From NCBI GenBank assembly GCA_030609125.1, contig JAUWCW010000012.1, forward strand, positions 1-18,107: 18,107 nt of DNA. The letters run 5' to 3'. The notes under the pieces were generated by a model that had not been told where the DNA came from, did not search any database, and saw only the letters and a program-made list of their open reading frames with translations. Shown one piece after another: positions 1-7,164 of this stretch; positions within the stretch are counted from its first letter, which is position 1, and every line of letters begins with the position of its first letter. Position numbers and translations under genes: made by a program. The stretch is from Candidatus Rokuibacteriota bacterium. Its GTDB lineage: Bacteria > JAUVQV01.

Positions 1-198
1 GAGGACGGCGACGTCCGGGCCCAGCCGGAGGATGTCCCGGATCAGCTCCCGGGGATCGGCGTAGGGGATCTCGAGGAAGTAGTGTCCGTCCTTGAAATAT
101 CCCTTCTGCTCGGGATGCCAGACCTCATCGGCCACCCAGCGGGCGACATCGGCGGCAAAGCGCAGGCGGGCTTGGCGCGGCAGGTCGCCACGCCATAG
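1..198 (-). pseudogene. C-terminal fragment of a WYL-domain transcriptional regulator
   Basis: Reading the minus strand in the frame whose codons end at base 1 gives a peptide beginning LWRGDLPRQARLRFAADVAR and continuing through VWHPEQKG, FLEIPYADPRELIRDI and LRLGPDVAVL. The order of basic linker, LRF..(E/D)VARWV, WHP-x-Q and LGPDVxVL is typical of the C-terminal (WCX) extension of WYL-domain regulators, which sense ligands and control transcription. The gene runs off the left edge at its 3' end. Upstream, the same frame has no ATG or GTG and meets TGA at 265-267, and the N-terminal HTH and WYL core are absent; the DNA there is repeat-like. I therefore read it as a truncated remnant. A sequencing frameshift is the alternative. 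The family call is fairly firm; the pseudogene status is inferred. Confidence 0.55.
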
Positions 199-266
199 TT
201 TACCCCTTTTGCTTCCCCGTGATCCACCATGAGGGTTCCCTGTTCGTGCCGGTAGCAGCAGGCGTC

Positions 267-374
267 AAATCTCCCCCGGTCCCTCTTTTCCAAAGAAGGG
301 CACATGTGGGCTTGCCCCTTTGGCAAAGCAGGATTGAGGGGGATTCGGGGATCGTTTCCTTTCGGCCAAAGGGG
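267..374. repeat. Decayed C/G-rich interspersed repeat with CCCTTT/AAAGGG palindromes
   Basis: This intergenic stretch has alternating C-rich and G-rich tracts (ATCTCCCCCGG, CCCTCTTTTCC, GATTGAGGGGGATT) and three imperfect short palindromes: CCCTCTTT/AAAGAAGGG at 282-300, CTTTG-G-CAAAG at about 318-329, and CCTTT-CGGCC-AAAGG at 358-372. It resembles the AATCCCCCTCAATCCCCCTTT..AAAGGGGGATT type of repeat common between genes in Geobacter-like genomes. That resemblance is from memory and unchecked. The ORFs across it carry no recognisable protein. Confidence 0.4.
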
Positions 375-388
375 AATTGAGAGTGGTC

Positions 389-397
389 TGGTATACT
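389..397 (+). promoter_or_regulatory. Extended -10 promoter candidate for the GHKL ATPase gene
   Basis: TGGTATACT combines an extended -10 TGn with TATACT at 392-397. No good -35 lies at 16-18 bases: TTGAGA at 377-382 is only 9 bases away. The predicted transcription start is near 404, giving a leader of about 20 bases that contains the AAGGGG ribosome-binding site at 411-416, 7 bases before the TTG start. Confidence 0.4.
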
Positions 398-423
398 AAG
401 ATGTTTAAGAAAGGGGCGGGGAC

Positions 424-1914
424 TTGAAGGATTTTCCGGACAGCATTCCAGTAAGTGTCGACAAGAGCCACATCGTCGTCCTCGGCGAGAAACTCTATGC
501 CGAGAGCATAGAGCTGATCCGCGAACTCGTCAACAACGCCTATGACGCCGACGCTTCGGAGGTGCGGGTCACCGTCGAGCCCAACCGGATCGTCGTCGAG
601 GATAACGGCAGCGGGATGAACTACGAGGGGCTGGTCCAGTATTTCAACATCGGCTCTCCTGATAAACGCTCCCGGGAACGCTCGCCGCGCTTCAACAGGA
701 TGCTGGTCGGGCAGTTCGGCATCGGGAAGTTCGCTTCCCTGGCGGCCGCGCGGCAGTTTGCTGTTCTCACCCGCTGCCGGGAGTTTGCCGCACGGGTGGT
801 CTTCGATAAGAAGAAGTGGGAAGAGGACAAGGATTCCTGGCATCTGCCCCTGGAACTGGTGGATCCCGCCAGGCGGGAAGGGGACGGCACCACGGTCACC
901 CTGACGGACCTCTCCCGTGCCTTCGATGAGAGCGAGGTCGAGCAACGACTCCTCACCGGCACCCCCTTGAGAGCCAGGAGTTTCAAGGTGTTCCTGAACG
1001 GGCACCTCGTCACCCCCCGCAGTCTGACGGGGATCCGGCTCCCCGTTCTGGAGGGGACCCCCTTCGGGGCGATTCATGGAGAGGTCGTTATCGTCCCGGC
1101 CACGGCCGCCGACCCGAAAGATCTGGGGATCGAGGTGCGGGTCAAGGGCGTGATGGTCAAAAGAGACCTTTTCGGCATGGAGACCTTCGGCAAGGAGGCG
1201 ACCCGGGTGCGGGGGGAGCTGAACGCCGATTTCCTGCCCGTCACCTCGGACCGAACGGGCTTTATCCTCGATTCGGAGGAATACCGGTCTTTCAGAGCGG
1301 TTATGGACAAGGTCATCGACGAGGTCGGCAAGGTCATCAAGCAGTCTTCGACGAAAAAGGAAAGCCGCCGTTCGGGCCGGGCGGTCAAGGAGGCTCTCCA
1401 GCGCATCCACCGGGCCCTCGCGCAGAATCCCGAATTCTCCCCTTTCGGCCCCATCCCCTACGGCGAGGAGCAGCCGGGTCTCGGCGGTGCGGCGGTGACC
1501 GGGGGAGGCGCCCGAAAAGGAAAAGAGAATGCAGCGCAGGAGGTGCCGCCCTCAGCGGAAGAAGAGGAGAAACAGGCTGAAGAGAAGCCCAGGAAGCGCC
1601 GCCGGGCGAATCCGCTTCTCAAGCGCCTGACGCCGAACGCCGTGGTGCGGCGAATGAGGTTCGGCAAGATCGGGGTCACCTGCGTCATCGATCACTTCGG
1701 CGAGGCCGGCCCCGAGGTGTTCAGCGAGGAGAATATCGTCTACATCAACGCCGACCACCCTCTCTACCGGCGCGAAGCGTCGGGCGCCCGCTCCTTCACC
1801 ATGAACATGGCCCGGCTTCTCGCCCAAGAGATCGCCCTCATGCAGGCTCCCCGCAACCCCCGCAAAGCCTTCGACTTCCAGAGCCGGATCCTGCGGGAAG
1901 CATTCAACGACTGA
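424..1914 (+). CDS. GHKL-fold (HSP90/gyrase B-like) ATPase with a conserved C-terminal domain
   Basis: This 496-residue protein starts at TTG behind AAGGGG. The N-terminal half is a Bergerat-fold ATPase: N-box ELVNNAYDADA at 34-44 (E34 the likely catalytic base, N38 for magnesium), G1 box DNGSGM at 60-65, G2 box VGQFGIGK at 95-102, and GDGTTVTL at 153-160. This order and the DADA after the N-box fit the HATPase_c_3 group (HSP90, MORC, MutL-like), not sensor kinases; there is no HisKA domain, signal peptide or membrane segment. Residues of about 335-400 form a charged, Glu/Lys/Arg-rich linker. The final ~95 residues form a compact domain containing VTCVIDHFGE, IVYINADHPLYRR and a helical end. 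Proteins of this type are often annotated only as ATP-binding protein; some GHKL ATPases of this shape belong to defence or DNA-repair modules, but nothing here proves that role. It is followed at once by a short ORF at 1922. Fold confident, function unknown. Confidence 0.85.
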   Translation: MKDFPDSIPVSVDKSHIVVLGEKLYAESIELIRELVNNAYDADASEVRVTVEPNRIVVEDNGSGMNYEGLVQYFNIGSPDKRSRERSPRFNRMLVGQFGIGKFASLAAARQFAVLTRCREFAARVVFDKKKWEEDKDSWHLPLELVDPARREGDGTTVTLTDLSRAFDESEVEQRLLTGTPLRARSFKVFLNGHLVTPRSLTGIRLPVLEGTPFGAIHGEVVIVPATAADPKDLGIEVRVKGVMVKRDLFGMETFGKEATRVRGELNADFLPVTSDRTGFILDSEEYRSFRAVMDKVIDEVGKVIKQSSTKKESRRSGRAVKEALQRIHRALAQNPEFSPFGPIPYGEEQPGLGGAAVTGGGARKGKENAAQEVPPSAEEEEKQAEEKPRKRRRANPLLKRLTPNAVVRRMRFGKIGVTCVIDHFGEAGPEVFSEENIVYINADHPLYRREASGARSFTMNMARLLAQEIALMQAPRNPRKAFDFQSRILREAFND

Positions 1915-1921
1915 AGGTCAC

Positions 1922-2188
1922 ATGGCCGTGGATAGCATCCTTCATCATACGGAAGTTCAGCCAGAGGAAATCCTCAGGGACATCTCCGACGTCCTGGAAA
2001 AAAGGGGGCTGTCAGTCGAGACGCGGGGCAGAAAACCCCCGAATGGCCACGGCCCGCGAGCGGCTTCGGGATGGGTTCTAAGCGGTGGTGAGTTCCTCGT
2101 CGCGTGCAGGGATCGGCAACCCGCCATCAGACAAGTTCAATCGTTGCCCGATGTCCTCCGGCTCCGGCAAGACGCCTGTCCCTGGTAA
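1922..2188 (+). CDS. Short ORF downstream of the GHKL ATPase, probably the stump of a truncated partner gene
   Basis: The ATG lies 7 bases after the ATPase stop, with AAGG in GAAGGTCAC as a plausible ribosome-binding site, so translation is probably coupled. The first ~35 residues look like a real start: MAVDSILHHTEVQPEEILRD, then a helical, acidic stretch ending in LEKRGLSVE. From about residue 40 the sequence becomes Gly/Pro/Arg-rich and irregular, and the last 62 bases run antisense through the 3' end of vapC. This is what is expected if an originally longer gene lost its 3' part when vapBC arrived. I do not recognise the family. It could also be a genuine 88-residue protein or be untranslated. 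Confidence 0.4.
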   Translation: MAVDSILHHTEVQPEEILRDISDVLEKRGLSVETRGRKPPNGHGPRAASGWVLSGGEFLVACRDRQPAIRQVQSLPDVLRLRQDACPW

Positions 2189-2519
2189 GAAGAGGCACAT
2201 CAAGCGCCTCGGCGAGAGCAAGATAGGCAGCGTCATAGGCCGTGACGGCATGACGAAGCTCCCAGATCCTGGGAAGAAATACATCATGTGGATACCGCTG
2301 CAGGCGAAGGGCGGCCAGGTCATCGAACGCCTCTTCCGCCCTGACTTCCGCAACCTCTCCTTGCAGCACGTACCGCCGCAGAACCTGTGCCACCTCAAGG
2401 TCAACAAGGTGGGGAACGTGCAGGCTCCGGCCGGGGGCAAACACCCGATCTCCGATCATCTCCGCGCCATCAAGGCGCAGCAGGAGGTCGATGAGAGCAG
2501 AGGCGTCAAGGACGATCAA
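2127..2519 (-). CDS. vapC: VapC-type PIN-domain ribonuclease toxin
   Basis: This 130-residue protein is full length for VapC. It keeps the acidic PIN active site: D5 in IVLDASAL, E42 in LVDLEVAQ, D96 in TAYDAAYLALAEAL and D114 in LLTRDRRLA. The magnesium-dependent PIN fold cleaves RNA, in characterised VapCs often initiator tRNA or 23S rRNA; the target here cannot be read from sequence. The start ATG overlaps the antitoxin stop by 4 bases (ATGA, 2516-2519), the usual coupled toxin-antitoxin arrangement. The protein ends in the usual way for the family (GGHRATIELV), so it appears intact. Its 3' end converges on the short ORF at 1922. Confidence 0.93.
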   Translation of the reverse strand: MIVLDASALIDLLLRLDGAEMIGDRVFAPGRSLHVPHLVDLEVAQVLRRYVLQGEVAEVRAEEAFDDLAALRLQRYPHDVFLPRIWELRHAVTAYDAAYLALAEALDVPLLTRDRRLAGAGGHRATIELV

Positions 2520-2746
2520 CGATCGTCGCGCTCCTCACGGACGAGATCGGCCGGGGGCCGTGAGACCTTCGCCGGCGCCCTGCCGTCGAGTCTCCGGCGC
2601 ATCTCGGCAGGAGCAGGCCGGTCGGCAATGAGACGGATCTCGCTGATGAGGTAGTCCGAAAGGCTCTTCCCCTCCAGGGCCGCGCGTGCCTTGAGGGTCC
2701 GGTGCAGCTCGTCAGGAACGTTTCGCATCTGGATCATCTTGCTCAT
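2516..2746 (-). CDS. vapB: FitA/VapB-type ribbon-helix-helix antitoxin
   Basis: This 76-residue protein starts MSKMIQMRNVPDELHRTLKA, a strand followed by helix A of a ribbon-helix-helix domain, then AALEGKSLSDYLISEI for helix B. The C-terminal ~35 residues are Arg/Pro-rich and would thread into the toxin active site. It binds and neutralises VapC, and the pair normally represses its own operon. The first ATG at 2746 is supported by promoter spacing rather than by a Shine-Dalgarno: the -10 element ends 6 bases upstream and no ribosome-binding site fits, so a leaderless message is predicted. Methionines 4 and 7 are in-frame alternatives. The nearest family is FitA of FitAB. Confidence 0.9.
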   Translation of the reverse strand: MSKMIQMRNVPDELHRTLKARAALEGKSLSDYLISEIRLIADRPAPAEMRRRLDGRAPAKVSRPPADLVREERDDR

Positions 2747-2752
2747 GTGCTA

Positions 2753-2781
2753 AAGATACTTGCATGTGGAGAACATGTCAA
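2753..2781 (-). promoter_or_regulatory. Strong sigma-70-type promoter of vapBC
   Basis: On the minus strand, TTGACA (2781-2776) and TATCTT (2758-2753) are separated by exactly 17 bases. The -35 is a perfect consensus match. The expected start site, 7 bases after the -10, falls at 2746, the A of the vapB ATG, so the transcript should be leaderless. Confidence 0.75.
2763..2777. promoter_or_regulatory. Inverted repeat CATGT-N5-ACATG within the vapBC promoter; likely VapBC operator
   Basis: CATGT at 2763-2767 and ACATG at 2773-2777 form a perfect 5-bp dyad with a 5-base spacer. It lies in the spacer between -35 and -10 and touches the -35. Ribbon-helix-helix antitoxins of the FitA type bind such short dyads, and binding here would block RNA polymerase. 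The position makes autoregulation likely; it has not been tested. Confidence 0.6.
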
Positions 2782-2847
2782 GGCGGGAAATAGGAAAGAG
2801 GCGATCCGCCGGTACATTGACACGCCTGGGGATGGAACGGGTCAGGG

Positions 2848-4866
2848 TTAACCCTGGTCTTCTTCAGCCTCTTCCACGATCTTGAAGCGTCGGATCTCCT
2901 GCTTGAGGAGTTTCGACTGTTCGGCAAGGATGCTGACCATCCCGTCGAGGCGCTTGACGGCCTGCTCGTTCTTTTTCGTGATTTCCTGGATCGACCCGAC
3001 GGACTGCACAATGAGCCCGCTCCCCTTCGCCTCCTCGCGGGCGGCGTCCAGAACCTGCTGGGCGAGCCGGGCCGACTCCTCGCTGCCCTTGCTGGTAATC
3101 TTGATCCCCTTGGCCTGTTCGGCGGTCGACTTCTTCGTCTGCTCCGCCAGCTCACGCATCTGCCTGGCTGATTCAATTATCCGGGTGGTGTCCTCCGACT
3201 GTCCTCGGGTCGCGGCGGCTATTTCCTGGGACATTTCGCTGATCGCCTCGGCCGAAACGGCAATCTGGCGGATCCCCTTGTACTGCTCCTTCGTGGACTG
3301 GGCGATGCCGCGTGAAGCCGAGGAGGCCTTTTCCGAGTCCTCCGCAACCTGCCGAAGCGTAACGTCGAGATCCGCGACGATCTTCTCCCCGGCTTTCACC
3401 CTTCGTGTTCCGTCTTCCATGGCCACCACCGCGTTCTGGGACTCCTCCTGAACGCTGGAGATGATCTTTTTGATCTCCTCGGTCGATGAGGCCGTGCGCG
3501 CCGAGAGCTCGCGGATCTCATCAGCCACCACCGCGAATCCCCGGCCGTGTTCCCCGGCCTGGGCGGCGATGATGGCGGCGTTGAGCGCCAGGAGATTGGT
3601 CTGGTCGTTGACGTCATTAATAACGTCGAGAATGCTGCCGATCTCGTGTGACCGGGCCTCAAGGGTGCGGACGACATCCGCCGCGCCTCCGATGCTCCGG
3701 CTTATCTCACGCATACCCTCGGCGGTTCTCCCCAGAGCTTCCAGACCCTTGCCGTTCATGGTGCCGGCCGCCGCAAGGGAGAGCTCGTAGCTCTGCCCCG
3801 AATTGCGCTCGATTTCCCCTACCGTCGCCTCGACCTCGGAGATGGCCGAGGAAGCGCTCGTCACCATCTCTGTCAGACGTCCGGTGTTGTCGGCGACGGT
3901 GCGGATCGAGCCCGACATCTTGTCGAGGTTGGAGGAAGTTGTCTCCACCGCACTGGAAAGACCTTCGGCGTTGCCGGCCACCTGCTCGACGGAGGCGGAC
4001 ATTTCAAGCATCGAGGACGAGCTCTCGCCGGCGAGATCGTAAAGCTTCTCCACGCTCTCTACCACGGACTTGATGCTCGAGTTCATCTCCTCGATGGAAG
4101 AGGAGACCGTGTCGACCGCGCTTGTCTGGCCGGACGATCCCTCGGCAACGAGATGTGAGACGTCGGTGATGTCCCCCGACACCCTCTCAAGATCGTCGAA
4201 GGAGCGGCTCACCTTTTCGATCATGGCACGCAGATTAACGCTCATCTTGTTCAGGGTGGCGGCAAGAGTGCCGAATTCGTCCGTGGAGTCGAGGTCGATT
4301 GACAACGTCAGGTCCCCGTTGGCCGTGACCTCGGCGTACTCCACGAGGCGGATGAGGGGGCGGCTCACGAAACGTCTCACGAGGACGTAAAGCAGGCTCA
4401 TGAGGACGAAGAGGGCAATGCCGGAGCCGATGACCAGGCGCCAGACAACGGCCCCAAGCTTCTTCTCGACTACGGCTGTGCTGTAGTTGATGGTGGTCTT
4501 CACCACGGCCTTCTCGCCCTCCATGATTTCGACGACGTAAGGACGGAACGAAGTGGTGCCGGGAGTTCCGGCCTCCCGGGAGTCGGAGAAGTTTTCGTCG
4601 AAGGCGACGTGGACGTAGAGCAGGTTCGGGTCCTCGGCGACCTGCTTCGCGATGGACTTCTCGATGGACCCGTAATCGAAGTAGCCGACGGCCTCCTTGG
4701 CCTGGTTGCCGATGGTGACGGCAAGCTGGCGTGCTCCCTCGTCGAACCACCGGTAGGTCTCCCCCCGCAGGTCGCGGAAGGACCCCGCGAAAAAGATCCC
4801 CACGAAAAGGGAGCTCAGCACAAGCAGGCAAAACACAGCGAGATTGATCTTCTGGGTCAGTTTCAT
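2848..4866 (-). CDS. Methyl-accepting chemotaxis protein
   Basis: This 672-residue inner-membrane chemoreceptor has TM1 at ~9-29, a small periplasmic sensor region (~30-139), TM2 at ~140-163, HAMP at ~164-220 ([21 protein letters not shown]) and a long coiled-coil signalling domain. The hairpin that contacts CheA/CheW is at ~428-451, [20 protein letters not shown], followed by [14 protein letters not shown]. It departs from the usual LNAAIEAARAGE by having Ile and Gln in place of Glu and Arg, a variant I associate with Deltaproteobacteria. There is no C-terminal pentapeptide for CheR tethering; it ends EEAEEDQG. The ATG overlaps the stop of the 59-residue ORF (ATGA, 4863-4866) behind GGGGGAG, so it is the last gene of that unit. 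The ligand is unknown; the ferritin-like genes upstream hint at a redox or oxygen cue, by inference only. Confidence 0.95.
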   Translation of the reverse strand: MKLTQKINLAVFCLLVLSSLFVGIFFAGSFRDLRGETYRWFDEGARQLAVTIGNQAKEAVGYFDYGSIEKSIAKQVAEDPNLLYVHVAFDENFSDSREAGTPGTTSFRPYVVEIMEGEKAVVKTTINYSTAVVEKKLGAVVWRLVIGSGIALFVLMSLLYVLVRRFVSRPLIRLVEYAEVTANGDLTLSIDLDSTDEFGTLAATLNKMSVNLRAMIEKVSRSFDDLERVSGDITDVSHLVAEGSSGQTSAVDTVSSSIEEMNSSIKSVVESVEKLYDLAGESSSSMLEMSASVEQVAGNAEGLSSAVETTSSNLDKMSGSIRTVADNTGRLTEMVTSASSAISEVEATVGEIERNSGQSYELSLAAAGTMNGKGLEALGRTAEGMREISRSIGGAADVVRTLEARSHEIGSILDVINDVNDQTNLLALNAAIIAAQAGEHGRGFAVVADEIRELSARTASSTEEIKKIISSVQEESQNAVVAMEDGTRRVKAGEKIVADLDVTLRQVAEDSEKASSASRGIAQSTKEQYKGIRQIAVSAEAISEMSQEIAAATRGQSEDTTRIIESARQMRELAEQTKKSTAEQAKGIKITSKGSEESARLAQQVLDAAREEAKGSGLIVQSVGSIQEITKKNEQAVKRLDGMVSILAEQSKLLKQEIRRFKIVEEAEEDQG

Positions 4867-5042
4867 GTTTCTCCCCCGTTTTCCTCGAACCTTATGTTCG
4901 CAGCCTCTTCCGGAGTCGGGCTTCCCGCAAGTCGCTCGATTTCGCTTTTATACCATGTCGGAAAGGGAAAGGACAGGTTCGATGCGCTGGCAAGGCCAGG
5001 CAAACGCCCGAGCACGGTGTGGCTCCCGAAGTACTCCGTCAT
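4863..5042 (-). CDS. Small ORF, 59 residues, overlapping both neighbours by ATGA
   Basis: The ATG at 5042 overlaps the TGA of the glycosyltransferase gene, and its own TGA overlaps the ATG of the chemoreceptor gene. GGAGGGGG lies 6 bases upstream as a strong ribosome-binding site. The product starts [20 protein letters not shown] and continues with [16 protein letters not shown] and [19 protein letters not shown]. There is no signal peptide or membrane segment, and I recognise no family. [10 protein letters not shown] and the acidic C-terminus look protein-like and not like shadow reading. An open frame continues upstream to 5144 inside the glycosyltransferase, but the overlap and ribosome-binding site favour 5042. 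It may be a small partner of one of its neighbours, or the C-terminal remnant of a longer protein. Confidence 0.6.
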   Translation of the reverse strand: MTEYFGSHTVLGRLPGLASASNLSFPFPTWYKSEIERLAGSPTPEEAANIRFEENGGET

Positions 5043-6568
5043 GGGTTTCCCCCTCCGTCGCGGCGGGCCAGGACGTTCAGGTAGCCCGCGTCCAGGTTGA
5101 ACGAGGCGGGCCGGTAGAGGCGGTGCACCTCCGCCGAGCCCCACAGGTCTCTCTCCGCCGGCGTCCCCCGAAAGAGCAGGCCCAGCTCGTCGCGCTCAAG
5201 CGGCACGTCCGTGAGCACCACGTAGCTCAGGATGTAGTCGGGCCTCCGCTCCAGGACGCGGCCGACATTCGACCGCTCGTGACCGGCCAAGCCCCGCCCC
5301 ATCTGCGCCGACGGGGTCCGCGCGATGACCGGGTCGGTGAGGCCGAAAAGGTCGGTCGTCCTGAAGCCTGAGTAGTAGGGAATCGCCCCCACCGCCCCGA
5401 GGGCGATGTGGGTCTCCGGCGGCAGGCGTCGGCCGAGCCTTTTTCCCACTTCCACCCAGCGGCGGACGGCGCCGGAGCGCCGTCGTACCTCCTCCATGAA
5501 CTCCCCGTCTCCCGTCTTGAGGGAAAGTCCACCGAGCACAAGCCCCGCCGCGACCACCAGTGCAGCGATCAGTGAGGGCCGGATTCTCTTCTCCAGGGAG
5601 ACACCCGCGTCCTCCAGCGCCGCCACGGCCAGGCAGAGCCAGACGGGAAGGACGGGCACGATAAAACGGTGAGCGAGCATGCTGTCGCCCCCGACGAGGA
5701 CGACGTACGATACGTAGATCGCGGTGACGGCCATCAGAGTCTGCACTCCGCGATCACCGCGGCGGGAGAAGAGCAGCCAGAGGGGGAGAAGGAGCAGCGC
5801 CGAGCCCCCGGAGCGGAAAAAATCCCCCACGTAGCTAAGACCCCGCAGCAGCTGATCTTCTCCGGACCCGACCTTGGCGGCGAAGGTGTTCGGCAGAAGG
5901 TGACCGAAGTACCAGAGTCTCCACCCGTGGTAGGCGAGAAGCACCGCGCCGGCGAGCACGGCCGCCGACAGCACCGTTCGATCCACGAGCGGTCGGCCCT
6001 CGCCTTTTCTTCTCCAGAGAATTCCGGCCAGAGCCAGTGCCGCAAAGAGATGCCCTTCGGGCCTCGTGAGAGACGCAAGCAGCAGGCACACAGCGGCGGC
6101 GGCAATCGACACCCCTTCGCCGAGGGAGAGAAGGAGGCCGGCCGTCACGAGGAGGCAGAAAAGGGAAGTCTCCATGCCCGCCGAGGACCAGAGTGCCACC
6201 GGCGTGCTCAGGGCTATGAGGGGAGCCACCAGCAGCAGGGCGACACCGCGGCGGCGGCTGAGAAAACGGCCGTAGAGAAGGGGTGTCGTCGCCAGAAGAG
6301 CGACGCCGCAGGCGAAGGCAAGGGCCCGAACGGCCGCCAGAGGGTTGACGGGAAGCTTCAGCAGCAGCGCGTTGAGCAGCACCCAGAGAAAGTCGGTGTA
6401 TCCCTCGACGCGCTCGCCGGGGTTGAAGACCATCCCCTCGCCGGCAAGGAGGTTTCCGGCGTAGCGCAGGGGAATGAAGACATCGTCGACGACGAAGTCG
6501 AGGTACTGCGCCTGCCAGGCCAGAACGGCGACGGACAGAACCAGGACGGGGAAATAGAGCAGAGGCAT
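5039..6568 (-). CDS. Polytopic GT-C-type membrane glycosyltransferase
   Basis: This 509-residue protein has about ten hydrophobic segments over its first ~350 residues and a soluble C-terminal part. The first extracytoplasmic loop carries FVVDDVFIPLRYAGNLLAGE (D28, D29), followed by GMVFNPGERVEGYTDFLW. An acidic pair after TM1 and an EGYT(N/D)FLW segment are typical of GT-C enzymes that transfer sugars from polyprenyl-phosphate donors on the outer face of the inner membrane. The closest remembered group is the AftB/ArnT-like family in lipoglycan assembly; donor and acceptor are unknown. The start ATG has AGGA 4 bases upstream. It lies 34 bases after the ferritin-like gene and overlaps the following small ORF by 4 bases, so it is probably co-transcribed. 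Confidence 0.8.
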   Translation of the reverse strand: MPLLYFPVLVLSVAVLAWQAQYLDFVVDDVFIPLRYAGNLLAGEGMVFNPGERVEGYTDFLWVLLNALLLKLPVNPLAAVRALAFACGVALLATTPLLYGRFLSRRRGVALLLVAPLIALSTPVALWSSAGMETSLFCLLVTAGLLLSLGEGVSIAAAAVCLLLASLTRPEGHLFAALALAGILWRRKGEGRPLVDRTVLSAAVLAGAVLLAYHGWRLWYFGHLLPNTFAAKVGSGEDQLLRGLSYVGDFFRSGGSALLLLPLWLLFSRRGDRGVQTLMAVTAIYVSYVVLVGGDSMLAHRFIVPVLPVWLCLAVAALEDAGVSLEKRIRPSLIAALVVAAGLVLGGLSLKTGDGEFMEEVRRRSGAVRRWVEVGKRLGRRLPPETHIALGAVGAIPYYSGFRTTDLFGLTDPVIARTPSAQMGRGLAGHERSNVGRVLERRPDYILSYVVLTDVPLERDELGLLFRGTPAERDLWGSAEVHRLYRPASFNLDAGYLNVLARRDGGGNP

Positions 6569-6602
6569 TCTGTCCTGCCCGGCTCCGTGAGCAGTTTTCG
6601 GG

Positions 6603-7130
6603 CTAATACTCCCCGTCCAGCCTGAATTCGGCTACGTCGAACCAGAAGCCGGAATTGTGGACCGAGTCGTACTGCGCCTGCAGAAGATCGTAGTGGCCTT
6701 CCTCCTGTTCGCGGATCTTCTCCGCGATCTCTTTCGCCTCGGATGAGATGCTCGCCGACGCGAGGCCGGAGAAGAAGTCGATGGCCTTTCGCTCCAGCTC
6801 CATGCCGATCCGGATCGCCTCCAGGTCGCCGGCCCCCTTTTCCTTGCCCGCACCGCTCATCCGTTCTTTCAGGCCCTCGATGATGGCGGAGGTCTCCTTC
6901 TCCTCACCTCTGACGAACTGCTTCCACTCCACGCCCCCGGTGGCCTCGGTGAACATCTCTCCGAAGACCTTGAGATGTTCGATCTCGTCGTTGGCCAGCT
7001 TCTCGAACATCTTCTTTCCCAGGTCGCTCTGCGTGACCTCCGCGGCGAGACGGAAGAAGTTTCTCCCCTTGATCTCGAGGCGAATCGCCTCCCTGGCAAT
7101 CTCTATGATTTCCTTGTTCAGATCTCCCAT
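6603..7130 (-). CDS. Rubrerythrin-like ferritin-family diiron protein
   Basis: This 175-residue four-helix protein has the diiron ligand pattern E19, E49-I-E-H52, E111 and E143-E-G-H146, that is, two ExxH motifs each paired with a helix glutamate. This matches the erythrin/ferritin-like domain, which reduces peroxide or oxidises and handles iron in anaerobes. It lacks a C-terminal CxxC rubredoxin domain, so an outside electron donor would be needed. A longer ORF begins at 7142, but ATG 7130 is preferred because GGAGGAA sits directly before it, while the upstream ATG has no ribosome-binding site. It follows a similar gene by 34 bases, probably by ancient duplication. The aromatic tail NSGFWFDVAEFRLDGEY is a useful marker. 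Confidence 0.88.
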   Translation of the reverse strand: MGDLNKEIIEIAREAIRLEIKGRNFFRLAAEVTQSDLGKKMFEKLANDEIEHLKVFGEMFTEATGGVEWKQFVRGEEKETSAIIEGLKERMSGAGKEKGAGDLEAIRIGMELERKAIDFFSGLASASISSEAKEIAEKIREQEEGHYDLLQAQYDSVHNSGFWFDVAEFRLDGEY

Positions 7131-7164
7131 TGCTTCCTCCATCCCGGCCGGACAGCCGCACCGG

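Noticed and set aside
42-326. 94-residue minus-strand ORF at the left end
   Set aside because: Its N-terminal half translates the C/G repeat, and its C-terminal half is the wrong frame of the WYL C-terminal fragment, which is far more protein-like.
265-1410. 381-residue minus-strand ORF antisense to the GHKL ATPase
   Set aside because: Shadow frame of a GC-rich gene; Pro/Gly/Arg/His-rich with no motif, while the plus strand carries a full GHKL domain.
2085-2654. 189-residue plus-strand ORF across vapBC
   Set aside because: Antisense to two intact, recognisable genes; no motif of its own.
2793-2810. Possible terminator GGCG-GAT-CGCC followed by TCTTTCC after the chemoreceptor gene
   Set aside because: Only a 4-bp stem and a broken U-tract; too weak to call.
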